Positions 36,501 to 44,092 of a stretch of DNA of 64,000 bases are shown here, piece by piece. Made by a program: the position numbers and the translations under genes. The notes below the pieces were generated by a model. The model did no database searches, was not told the DNA's origin, and saw only the letters and a list, made by a program, of their open reading frames with translations. Origin of the DNA: JADJOY01 sp016713535 [NCBI: Deltaproteobacteria bacterium] (GTDB lineage Bacteria; JADJOY01); the NCBI GenBank assembly GCA_016713535.1, contig JADJOY010000029.1, positions 1 through 64,000 on the forward strand, read 5' to 3'. Positions within the stretch are counted from its first letter, which is position 1. Each line of letters begins with the position of its first letter.

Positions 36501-37324
36501 TTGCCGAAGCTGTCGTTGGCCGCCGCGTCGCTGGCGGTGAGCTTCGCCTGTTGAGACCAGGTCGTGCCGCTGCGCGTGAACACGTAAGCGGCACCCGAGT
36601 AGCTGCCGGCGCCGTTCTTGTACGCGGCGCCGAGGAGCGCCGTGTCGCCGCTGATCGAGACCGAGTAGCCGAGCAGGTCGTTGGAGGCACCGTCGCTCGC
36701 GAAGATCTTCGCTTGCTGGCTCCAGATGTAGCCGCTCGAGCGCACGAAGACGTACGCCGATCCCGAGCTCGTGCCCTTGGCGTCTTCCTTGGGCGCGCCG
36801 ACCACGATGTAGTCGCCGTCGAGGGCGACCGAGCCGCCGAACAGGTCGCCGCCGGCGCCGTCGCTGGCGCGGATCTTCGCCACCTGGATCCACGAGGCGC
36901 CGTTCCACTGGAACACGTACGCCGCGCCCGAGTCGCCGCCGAAGTCGTCGTCGTTGTAGGCGCCGACCACCAGCGTGTAGCCCTGGATCGCCACCGACAC
37001 GCCGAACCGGTCCCCCGCGGCGCCGTCGCTCGCGGTGAGCTTCTGGGTGAGGGTCCAGGTCGCGCCGGTCTTGGTGTAGAGGTACGCCGAGCCCGAATCG
37101 GTACCCTTGTCGTCGTCGCGCACCGCACCGACCAGGAGCAGGTCGCCGCTCAGCGCCACCGAGGCGCCGAAGCGGTCGTCACCGGCGCCGTCGCTCGCGG
37201 TGACGATCGACTGTGGGTTCACCACCGCATGCGCGGTGCGCGCAGTCGCCGTCCCTGCGATCAGGGTGACGAGTGTCCATGCAAATGCACGGGTCAGGCA
37301 CGAGCGTCGACACTCCGTCGTCAT
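33524..37324 (-). CDS. Secreted surface protein with 7 FG-GAP and 10 InlB-B-type repeats and a sorting-like tail
   Basis: 1266 residues, intact. The signal peptide ends near TARTAHA. Residues about 38-420 hold seven FG-GAP-like repeats (SDGAGDDRFGASVALSGD and variants) that should form a beta-propeller; several contain acidic Ca-binding loops. From about residue 440, ten repeats of about 75 residues follow the divergent InlB B-repeat pattern: GxGTVTSSPAGIDCGATC, then VTLTA, then GWSGACxGTGTCQVTM. Each repeat has about four conserved Cys, likely two disulfides. The tail GCGAVGAPSASSGALIGLSA plus WLRRKARPR has the Cys/hydrophobic/Arg pattern of MYXO-CTERM-like sorting signals. Probably an adhesin-like or outer-surface structural protein. 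Confidence 0.8.
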   Translation of the reverse strand: MTTECRRSCLTRAFAWTLVTLIAGTATARTAHAVVNPQSIVTASDGAGDDRFGASVALSGDLLLVGAVRDDDKGTDSGSAYLYTKTGATWTLTQKLTASDGAAGDRFGVSVAIQGYTLVVGAYNDDDFGGDSGAAYVFQWNGASWIQVAKIRASDGAGGDLFGGSVALDGDYIVVGAPKEDAKGTSSGSAYVFVRSSGYIWSQQAKIFASDGASNDLLGYSVSISGDTALLGAAYKNGAGSYSGAAYVFTRSGTTWSQQAKLTASDAAANDSFGNSVSVYGNTAVIGAFGDDTGVSNGGSAYVFTRSGSSWSQQAKLTASDGAASDNYGTWVSIDGNILAVGSPQADAVGSDAGAAYLYEGSGASWPLLDKVVASNPTASAAFGAALAVDAGRIAFGALLADTPTVDAGSAYVYDNNLTLTVAKNGTGAGTVASSPAGISCGATCSAGFTPGAVVTLTATPSAGSSFTGWSGAGCSGSGTCQVTMSAAQAVTATFTFVTPSISVTKAGNGAGTVTSSPAGVDCGATCSSTFTLNELVTLTASPSVGSAFTGWSGAGCSGTGTCQITANSAASVTANFTLQSFTLSVAPTGTGTGSITSSPFGISCGTLCSSSFPGGEVVTLTAATAPGSSFDGWSGGGCSGTGTCQVTMDAAKSVTASFTLQGAQLTVNKVGTGSGTVTSSPTGIDCGPTCVAVWDYGTNVAITAVAAPGSTFTSWAGPCTGTGTCNLPMTTNRTLSAIFTLQTFPVTVTKDGNGSGTVSSSPAGISCGATCSGTYNYGTVVALAATPTAGSTFVGWSGEGCSGTSFCAVTVDAAKNVHATFALQTFALSVTKAGAGSGTVTSAPAGIDCGATCAASYDYGTTVTLTPAPAPGSSFAGWSGACTGSGSCQVSMTAAKSVTATFALQSYTLSVSKIGTGSGGVTSSPLGISCGATCAADFTHGTVVTLAAIASGGSTFTGWGGACAGTGTCQVTVTEAQAVTASFTLQTYALNVALAGTGTGGVTSSPAGIDCGATCVATYGFGTNVTLTATPTNGSIFAGWSGACTGTGGCTVPMTAARNVTATFTLPTYSLSVALGGTGAGTVTSDPAGIDCGATCVASFGSGALVTLTAAPAPSSSFAGWSGACDGTDPCVVTMDAAKTVTATFDGVSYPLTVTKTGNGTVVSNPTGINCGTACIANFAPNTVVTLTATPAAGSTFSGWSGGVCTGTAPCQVTMSAARGVTATFAAGCGAVGAPSASSGALIGLSALVPWLRRKARPRARSASV

Positions 37325-37615
37325 GCGGCGGGCTCCTTCCGGGGAAGTCGAGCGAGGTTCCCCGTGCGAATCCAGATTTGAACGGCGTTCGATCGTACCA
37401 TTGCCGCGCGCCGGCGATTCAAGGGGGGGGTGACGTCCGACGCGCGTGGATCGCTCGAGACCCAGCGGGTGAGGTGAGGCGCACCCTGCGTGGATGCGCT
37501 CCGAGCTCCCCCCGAAACGAGGCCGGCGTGCGACCGAGGGCCCACGACGAGCGCGGTCTCTCGGCACCGTGCCCGGTGGCCGGTCGGTGCGCGTCGCGGG
37601 CGGCGCGCGCCTCGC

Positions 37616-39040
37616 TCAGTAGTCGAGACCGGCGCCGATGTAGAGCGCGACCTCGTGGACCGAGAGGTCGATGTTGGTGCTGGCCGTGTCGAGGTCGATG
37701 TTGCCGTCGTCGGCGACGGTGATGTCGAGCGCCGAGGCCTGGCCTGTGCCGTACGCGTAGCGCAGCGCCACCACGGTTCGCATCGTGATCGCGTCCGGTC
37801 GGGGGTCGTCGCGCAGCGAGAAATACGTGGCGCGCTCGAGGCCTGCGGTGAGGCCGTAGTAGTCGACGCTGCGATCGCCGATCTGGTTGCGGTCCGAGCC
37901 CGCCCCGATGTCGGTGTAGACGCCGCCGCCGAGCGTCCACGTATCCGAGTAGCGGTACGCGAAGCCGACCCGCCCGTTGACGACGGTGTCGCGGTCGATC
38001 CCGAAGTCCGCCTGGCTGAGCGCCGTGTCGATGTCGATCTGCGCCGCGGCCCACCCCCACGACGTTCGGTCCTGCACGCCGACGCTGATCCGTCCTGGCG
38101 CCACGAGGTCGAACGCGAAGTCCGAGAACTCGTTGACGGTGGTGCCGAACTCGCCCGCCGCTTCGCCCGCGTCGCTGGTGACGAGCACCGCCGAGCGTCC
38201 CTTCCGGTAGAGGCTCATGTCGGGGCTGCGAATCGCGACCCCGAGCGTCCAGCCGGGCGAGAAGTCCCACTGCACGCCACCGCCGAGCTCGAAGCCGTAG
38301 CTGTCTCCGCTGGTCTCGATGGTGGCCGAACCGAACGCAAGCTCGGGAAGGCCCGGTGGAAGTGGGGGCAGGGCGACGGCGATCACGAGCCGCTCCTCGA
38401 GCGACGTGTAGGTGCCGTAGAGCCCGAACCCGACCCGGAGCGTGGGCTCGATCTCCCACCCGACGGCGGCGGTGACCTGATAGTCGACCTCGTCGATGAG
38501 CAGGTCGACGCGCTGCTGGTAGAGGTTGGCGGCGTCGCGCCCCGGGTCGCCGAGGTCGCTGGTCACCAGCGACGACGACGAGAGGTAGTCCTGGTGCGGC
38601 GTGAAGAAGCCGATCGCGCCGGTGACGCCATCGCAGAACCGGTAGGTCGCGATCAGCGTGGACGGGATCACGAGGAGCTCGTTCGAGTCGAGGTCGCTCG
38701 CGAAGCTGTCGTCGGGCAACTGACTGTGGATGATGTTGTCGAGCGTCTGCGCGCGGAGCGCGAACACCGTCGCCGACACGTCGACGCGGTCGCGCGCCAG
38801 GGTGGCGAGACCGGCGGGGTCGTGCCACGCCGCGTCGCCGGTGCCGTCGCGCGCCACCACCGCGCCGGCCGCGAGCGCCGCGTCGTTTCCGATGAACGAG
38901 CCGTCCGAGTTCCCGGCGAAGGCTCGGGGCGCCAACGCGGCGGCGAGGGCGAACGCAAGCGCCGCGAGGCGTGCGGCACGCGGCGTGCCGATGGCTGGGG
39001 CGGGGTGACGCGCTTCGAGGTCGGGCATGGCGGCGCTCAC
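37616..39040 (-). CDS. FadL/OmpP1-family outer-membrane transport protein
   Basis: 474 residues, intact. Signal peptide up to PRAFA-GNSDG. The N-terminal hatch region DGTGDAAWHDPAGLATL is the FadL hallmark (NPAGLA-like). The remainder is amphipathic strands ending in an aromatic C-terminus (GAGLDY). It forms a 14-strand barrel that admits long-chain fatty acids or other hydrophobic compounds. The GTG start overlaps the stop of the DUF4336 gene by 4 bases, so they are coupled. An alternative start at MPDLEARHP (39028) is equally possible. Confidence 0.8.
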   Translation of the reverse strand: MSAAMPDLEARHPAPAIGTPRAARLAALAFALAAALAPRAFAGNSDGSFIGNDAALAAGAVVARDGTGDAAWHDPAGLATLARDRVDVSATVFALRAQTLDNIIHSQLPDDSFASDLDSNELLVIPSTLIATYRFCDGVTGAIGFFTPHQDYLSSSSLVTSDLGDPGRDAANLYQQRVDLLIDEVDYQVTAAVGWEIEPTLRVGFGLYGTYTSLEERLVIAVALPPLPPGLPELAFGSATIETSGDSYGFELGGGVQWDFSPGWTLGVAIRSPDMSLYRKGRSAVLVTSDAGEAAGEFGTTVNEFSDFAFDLVAPGRISVGVQDRTSWGWAAAQIDIDTALSQADFGIDRDTVVNGRVGFAYRYSDTWTLGGGVYTDIGAGSDRNQIGDRSVDYYGLTAGLERATYFSLRDDPRPDAITMRTVVALRYAYGTGQASALDITVADDGNIDLDTASTNIDLSVHEVALYIGAGLDY

Positions 39041-39711
39041 AGGAATGTGAAGGTGTGCCGGATGGCGTCACGGCCGCCGCGCTCGATCACGTCTCCGTGG
39101 GCGAGGACGACGCGGTCGAAGTCACGGGTGAGGAGCTCGTCGATGCTGGCGCGCGCCGCCGCGTGGTCCTTGTACGCCCAGCGCAGCAGCTTCGACCAGC
39201 CCACCTCCTTGTAGACCCCGCCGAGCACCAGGAACAGGCGGGTGAAGAGGTGGTCGCAGTGGGTGAAGTTCTCGGTGACGTCCGACGTGATCAGGCTACG
39301 GCTCGGCTCGTGGAGGAACACGGTCTCGCAGATGATCGAGCCGCGGATCGTGTGGCCGTCGAGCACGCCCTCCCAGGCGCCGATCTTGCCGTCCACGAGG
39401 TCGGCGTCGATCCGGAGGTCCTTGCGTTTGGTCCGCAGCGCGGCGGGGGCGTGGGTCGTGGCGGACGGCCAGCGCGCTTGCGCAGCCTTGGCGTAGACGT
39501 GGTGGAACACGTTCGGGCACACGAGGTGCGCGACCCGCCCCAGCGCATCGATCCGCGCGCCGAGCTCGTCGTCGATCGGCACGGGAGAGTGCAGCCAGAG
39601 CTTGCCGCTCGGCAGCCGCACGACCGTCATCCGCGCGCCGATCCTCATCCCGAAGTACGGGTGCGGCGCGGCGACGCACCACAGATCCTCCGCCAACCGT
39701 TCGAGCGCCAC
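39037..39711 (-). CDS. DUF4336 metallo-hydrolase-like protein
   Basis: 224 residues, no signal peptide. MALERLAEDLWCVAAPHPYFGMRIGARMTVVRLPSGKLWLHSPVPI matches the start of DUF4336 proteins, which have a metallo-beta-lactamase-like fold. VCPNVFHHVYAKAAQARW, SDVTENF and LAHGDVIE carry the conserved His/Asp positions, though the classic HxHxDH is not present. Function unknown. Upstream of and overlapping FadL on the same strand, it may process a hydrophobic compound imported by FadL. Confidence 0.72.
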   Translation of the reverse strand: MALERLAEDLWCVAAPHPYFGMRIGARMTVVRLPSGKLWLHSPVPIDDELGARIDALGRVAHLVCPNVFHHVYAKAAQARWPSATTHAPAALRTKRKDLRIDADLVDGKIGAWEGVLDGHTIRGSIICETVFLHEPSRSLITSDVTENFTHCDHLFTRLFLVLGGVYKEVGWSKLLRWAYKDHAAARASIDELLTRDFDRVVLAHGDVIERGGRDAIRHTFTFL

Positions 39712-39977
39712 GCCTCCTCCTTCAGGATCACCAAGAAAACGCTGCCGCGATGTTGCGCGAACCGTCGCGAGCTTGCTAAAGGAATGGGGTCGTTCACAAG
39801 GTCTACTCGGTTCTCGCGATCCGATCTACCACGTCTCGCTAGCCGGATCTCGCGAGCGCCGCAGTCCACAACCTCACGGTTTCGCGCCGTTCCACGCGAC
39901 CGGGGCCAGCCCCTCACCGGGCTGTCCGGGGAGCGGCGTGCCACGAGCTTCCGGTCGCAGGGGGGAAGGTTCACGCG

Positions 39978-41777
39978 ATGGCCTCGTCGCTTCGGGACTA
40001 CTTCAACAAGCTGGACACCTCGGGGGACGGGAGGGTCTCGGAGGACGAGATCCGCGCCGCGCTGATCGCCGGAGACCTCGACGTCTCCGACGAGTTCGTC
40101 GCCGAGCTGATCAGGGAGTGCGATCAGGACGGTGACGGCCAGATCGACTTCCAGGAGTTCGTCGACGCCTACGCGCGCCAGACCACCCTCGCGGGGCTCG
40201 ACCTGGCGCAGGCCAAGGCGAATGCGGACTTCGGCCCGCGGCTGCACGCGGCCATGGCCCGCACCCGCGCCGTCGCGATCAAGTTCGGCGGGCCGGCGCT
40301 CGCGGTGCTGGCGGTGGTCGCGCTGCTGCGCCCGAGCGCCACGGCGCACTTCTTCGCGAGCATCCCCACCGCCGTGTGGGTGTTCCTGGCAGGGGTCGTG
40401 GCGGCGCTCGCCGCGGCGATCCTGCTCGTTCCCGGCCTCAAGATGGCGGCGGTGCTGCTGGTGCGCGGGCTGGACGGCTTCCACGCCGCGCACAAGATCG
40501 CGCTCGGGCTCGACGCGCCGTTCACCGACCTCGGCACCGGCCGCCTCGGCAAACCGGCGATGTACGTGCAGGACGAGCAGCTCGTGGCCCAGGTGCTGCG
40601 CGCGCCGCAGAAGTACGCGCGGCTGCCGATGGCCAACTACCCGCCGTTCGAGGCCCTCTCGGAGCTCGGCGCGGGCAGCGGCGAGGAGTGGCTCAAGTAC
40701 CGGATCGCGTTCAAGGACTACTTCGCGTCCGGCTACAAGGACGACCTGCCCGAGCTGCGCGCGATCGTCGAGGAGCGGATGCCGGCCTGGATCGCCGCGG
40801 GGGAGGTGAACCTGCTCGGCGAGCTCTACCGGATCCTGGTGGAGATCCGCGGCCGCCTCTTCTACCAGTCGAGCTTCGATTGCTACGACCCGAACGCGAA
40901 GCCCAACTTCGCCGACGAGGTCGACGAGGTGCTGAGCCCGCCGGTGCTGCTGTTCGGCGCCAACGACGGCAGCGTGGACCTCTTCCACGCGCGCATCCTC
41001 AAGGCGATCCGCGCCAGCACCAAGCCGGGCTCGGTCGGCCACATCTGCCGCACCATGATCGAGTCCGGTGAGTGGACCGAGGAGGAGGCGATCCAGAACG
41101 GCTCGCTCTTCATGCTCGCGCACGCGCCCACCATGGTGCTGTTCTGGGCCATGTACCGGATCGCTCGCGACGGCACCGGCAACGCGCTGCGCGCGAGCCG
41201 CAAGAAGATCCTCCAGGCGCTCAAGGAGGAGATGCGGCTCCACCCGGGCGTTCCGACGATGCTCCCGCGGCTCTCGAAGGAGGAGAACGTGATCGGCCCG
41301 ATGCGGGTCGCGAAGGGCACCACCCTCCTCGTCTCGCCCTACCTGATCCACAACAGCCGGCGGCACTGGGCGAACCCGGAGAAGTTCGACCCCGAGTGCT
41401 GGGAGATCGGCGAGAACGACGATCCGCGCGTGCTGGTCGACGGCCGCACCGATCCCGAGGACAAGAACCGCCGGCCGTCCGCCTGCCCGTTCCACAAGTT
41501 GTTGCCGGACGCCGACGCGAAGCGCGGCGGGCGCGTGCGCTTCCTGCCGTTCGGCGGCGGGCAGCACCAGTGCCAGGGCCGCTGGTTCGCGGCCGACGAG
41601 ATGTTCGCGGTCGTCCAGTCGATCCTGAAGCACGTCGATCTGGAGGTCGCGCCCGGGCAGCAGGACCTGCTCTCCCGGTCGGTGTGGGACCGGGTGACGC
41701 TGCACGTGTACTCGCGACCCATGAAGGACATCCGCGTGCGCGTGCGACCGCTGGCGAAGGCGGAGAGCGCGGCGTGA
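39978..41777 (+). CDS. EF-hand / transmembrane / cytochrome P450 fusion protein
   Basis: 599 residues, intact. Residues 1-65 hold two canonical EF-hand loops, D13-E24 (DTSGDGRVSEDE) and D49-E60 (DQDGDGQIDFQE), each with Asp/Ser/Gly spacing that should bind calcium. Residues about 95-145 form two hydrophobic helices. The remaining 450 residues are a P450: EEMRLHPG gives the ExxR motif, and RFLPFGGGQHQCQGRW supplies the heme-thiolate ligand Cys532. The I-helix reads LAHAPTMVLFW, so the acid that normally precedes the Thr is Pro, as in P450s that do not activate O2 in the standard way. GGGGGAAGG lies upstream as ribosome site. It overlaps the methyltransferase gene by 4 bases. Substrate unknown; a membrane lipid or sterol-like compound is plausible. 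Confidence 0.82.
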   Translation: MASSLRDYFNKLDTSGDGRVSEDEIRAALIAGDLDVSDEFVAELIRECDQDGDGQIDFQEFVDAYARQTTLAGLDLAQAKANADFGPRLHAAMARTRAVAIKFGGPALAVLAVVALLRPSATAHFFASIPTAVWVFLAGVVAALAAAILLVPGLKMAAVLLVRGLDGFHAAHKIALGLDAPFTDLGTGRLGKPAMYVQDEQLVAQVLRAPQKYARLPMANYPPFEALSELGAGSGEEWLKYRIAFKDYFASGYKDDLPELRAIVEERMPAWIAAGEVNLLGELYRILVEIRGRLFYQSSFDCYDPNAKPNFADEVDEVLSPPVLLFGANDGSVDLFHARILKAIRASTKPGSVGHICRTMIESGEWTEEEAIQNGSLFMLAHAPTMVLFWAMYRIARDGTGNALRASRKKILQALKEEMRLHPGVPTMLPRLSKEENVIGPMRVAKGTTLLVSPYLIHNSRRHWANPEKFDPECWEIGENDDPRVLVDGRTDPEDKNRRPSACPFHKLLPDADAKRGGRVRFLPFGGGQHQCQGRWFAADEMFAVVQSILKHVDLEVAPGQQDLLSRSVWDRVTLHVYSRPMKDIRVRVRPLAKAESAA

Positions 41778-42979
41778 GCGACGGCATGACGACGGAGGCG
41801 CTCGGAGCGGTCCGCGAGACGGCGCCGGCACCGCTCCACGGGATGCTGGCCCGTTGGTGGGGCTGGCTCAACCGGGAGCTCGTCTTCGACCGCAACTCGA
41901 TCATCCACATCGGGATCCTGGGCATCACCGCGCTCGCGGTGGCGCGCCTCGGCTGGAGCGCGCTGCTCCTCTATCCGGTGGTGATGATCGCGATCGAGGT
42001 CTTGCACTACGCGTTCAAGATCTCGGTCTTCGACACCGAGACCGTGATCCAGCACGGCTACAACCTGAGCCGCCTGCTGAGCGACAACCTGCACTCGGGC
42101 GGCCTCGACTACGGCTTCAACTTCTACGACGGCGACTTCACCAAGAGCCGGCAGCAGGCGCAGGAGGACAAGTTCCGCTACGCCTTCGCGCAGCTCGGGC
42201 TCGTGCCCGGGATGTCGATGATCGACGTCGGCTGCGGCTGCGGCGACTGGCTCGACTGGGTGCGGCGCCAGGGCGTGCGGGTGGCCGGCATCAACATCAC
42301 CGCCGGCCAGGCCCACGAGTGCCAGGAGCGAGGGCTCGAGGTCCACTGCACCAACTGGAAGGACGTCGAGTCGAACCCGGAGCTCGCGCGGCGGCTCTTC
42401 GGGCGCTTCGACGCGGTCACCTTCTGGGACACCGTCGAGCACTACGTGCCGTCGCGCTACCTGAACGTGACGAGCGAGCGCGACCGCATCTACGGCGCGA
42501 TGTTCGCGTTCGCCCGCAAGCTCATGCGGAACCCGGGCGAGGGCCGCATCTGGATCTCGTGCCTGCACCGCAAGGATCCGGGGAAGGAAACGATCCCCGA
42601 GTTCCTGCGGCGCCGGATGTACTGCTACCTGCTCGACAAGTACCACTCCGGGCTCTACCCGCAGGCGGCGCGTGACGAGCTCGTGCTCAACGCGGGATCG
42701 GCCGGCTTCCGGCTGCGGCACCGGCGCGACACCACCCTCGATTACTTCATGACGAGCCGGCTCGAGGCCGCGCACTTCGGACGCCACGAGTTCGGGATCA
42801 CGCCGCGCAAGGCGCTGGTGATGCTGTGGGAGATGATCGTCGACCCCTCGTGGTTCCAGGCGTTCTTGTGGTTCAGGCTCGAGATCTGGATGTGGCAGTT
42901 CCAGTCGGACGACGTTTCGAAGTCCGACGTCGTGAACTGGTGGCTGGTGTTCGACGGGGCCGAGCCGGCGGTGGCCTGA
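41774..42979 (+). CDS. Membrane-associated SAM methyltransferase, cyclopropane-fatty-acid-synthase-like
   Basis: 401 residues from a GTG that overlaps the P450 stop (GTGA). Residues about 45-90 form two hydrophobic segments (IIHIGILGITALAVARLGW, ALLLYPVVMIAIEVLHYAF). The catalytic domain begins LDYGFNFYDGDFTKSRQQAQ and contains SAM motif I MIDVGCGCGDW, then VRVAGINITAGQAHECQERG, which is characteristic of CMAS/mycolic-acid-type enzymes. It therefore probably adds a methyl or methylene group to an acyl chain or other lipid. Coupling to a membrane-anchored P450 suggests two successive steps on the same lipid; this is inference. Confidence 0.78.
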   Translation: MSDGMTTEALGAVRETAPAPLHGMLARWWGWLNRELVFDRNSIIHIGILGITALAVARLGWSALLLYPVVMIAIEVLHYAFKISVFDTETVIQHGYNLSRLLSDNLHSGGLDYGFNFYDGDFTKSRQQAQEDKFRYAFAQLGLVPGMSMIDVGCGCGDWLDWVRRQGVRVAGINITAGQAHECQERGLEVHCTNWKDVESNPELARRLFGRFDAVTFWDTVEHYVPSRYLNVTSERDRIYGAMFAFARKLMRNPGEGRIWISCLHRKDPGKETIPEFLRRRMYCYLLDKYHSGLYPQAARDELVLNAGSAGFRLRHRRDTTLDYFMTSRLEAAHFGRHEFGITPRKALVMLWEMIVDPSWFQAFLWFRLEIWMWQFQSDDVSKSDVVNWWLVFDGAEPAVA

Positions 42980-43048
42980 GTCGGCGCGTGCGGACCGGGC
43001 GGTTCCGGTCGCGCCGTACGACGCGCCTTCCGCGCGGGTGGAGAAGGT

Positions 43049-44083
43049 ATGCGCAAGCGAGTGTCGGTGATGCTGGCGGTGCTGTTGGCCGCGGTGATGG
43101 TGGTGCTGGTCGCGTATCACCGGGAGCTTCATCCCGAGCACGTCTTTCCGGGGTCCGGATCACGCGACGCCGGCTGGCTCGAGGCGCACGTGACGGTGCT
43201 CGCGGTCGAGCCGGAGAAGGAGGACATCCGGCTCCGGGTGGCGCTCACCCCGCGCGGCAAGCTCGAGGCGAGCGCCGGTGTCCCGAGGGAGACGATCCGC
43301 GTCCATGCCGATGCGGTGGGCTGGGAGGAGGTGGACCTCGAGCCGGGGCGACGCGTGGTGCCGCGCGACCTCACGCTCGACCTCATCGACGGCGAGCCCA
43401 CCGACTACCCGTTCGACCGCTACCGCGCAGAGCTCGATCTGCTCGCCGAGGTGGGTGAGGGGGCCGCAGCTCACCCGGTGGCCGTGGACGTGCGCTTCGA
43501 CGATTCCCATCACGGGTTCCGCTTTGACACCAAGCCGCGGACGGCGGACGACGCCGGCTACGGTGGGTTCGAGCTCAGCCTGCGCCGCTCGGGTCTCGTC
43601 CTCGGGATGGCGCTCTTCCTGATGGGAATCACCTGGGGCGTCACCTTCGTGGCGCTCAGGCTGCTGGCGATCGTGATCGAGGGCCGGATCCACGTGGACG
43701 TCGACGTGTTCGTCGCGTTCAGCGGGCTGGTGGTGGCGATGTACTTCTTCCGCTCGGTGCTGCCCGAGCTGCCGCCGATCTCGGGCACGCTCGCCGACTT
43801 CCTCGCGTTCCTGTGGGCCGAAGCCGCTTCGGCGCTGGGCGTGGTCGTGGTCGGCGTCCTGTGGCTGGTCCACGCGCGGCCCGGCCAGCCGTCGCCCAAG
43901 ACCACCGAGGAGGGGGACGCTCGAGCACCCGAGCATGGGCGCGCCTCGCACGCCCACGCGCCCGCGCTCCCGGCGTCGCGCTCGCGCGCCGCGCCCTCGC
44001 TCCGCGACCACCTGCGCGGGTGGCGGCCAGGGCGCCGCGACGGCGGCACGCGTGGCCACGCTCCCACCCGCTTCGATGCCTGA
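43049..44083 (+). CDS. DUF4436 membrane protein, copy 1
   Basis: 344 residues. N-terminal signal anchor (VMLAVLLAAVMVVLVAYH), an extracytoplasmic beta domain (GWLEAHVTVLAVEPEKEDIR to DVRFDDSHHGFRF), then three membrane helices including VVAMYFFRSVLPELPPISGT. This is the layout of DUF4436, first known from mycobacteria; function unknown. The last 60 residues are low-complexity and absent from copy 2, so an indel near 43900 may have extended it. The next gene is a paralog 9 bases downstream, clearly a tandem duplication. GGAGAAGGT precedes the start. Confidence 0.75.
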   Translation: MRKRVSVMLAVLLAAVMVVLVAYHRELHPEHVFPGSGSRDAGWLEAHVTVLAVEPEKEDIRLRVALTPRGKLEASAGVPRETIRVHADAVGWEEVDLEPGRRVVPRDLTLDLIDGEPTDYPFDRYRAELDLLAEVGEGAAAHPVAVDVRFDDSHHGFRFDTKPRTADDAGYGGFELSLRRSGLVLGMALFLMGITWGVTFVALRLLAIVIEGRIHVDVDVFVAFSGLVVAMYFFRSVLPELPPISGTLADFLAFLWAEAASALGVVVVGVLWLVHARPGQPSPKTTEEGDARAPEHGRASHAHAPALPASRSRAAPSLRDHLRGWRPGRRDGGTRGHAPTRFDA

Positions 44084-44092
44084 GCCCCTCCG

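Noticed and set aside
33600-37250. Tandem DNA repeats that might be a CRISPR array or satellite
   Set aside because: The period of about 225 bases corresponds exactly to protein repeats of about 75 residues and the frame is unbroken; there are no short identical repeats with unique spacers.
34502-37381. A 959-codon plus-strand open frame
   Set aside because: Antisense to the FG-GAP/InlB-repeat protein, whose signal peptide, repeats and Cys pattern leave no doubt about the coding strand.
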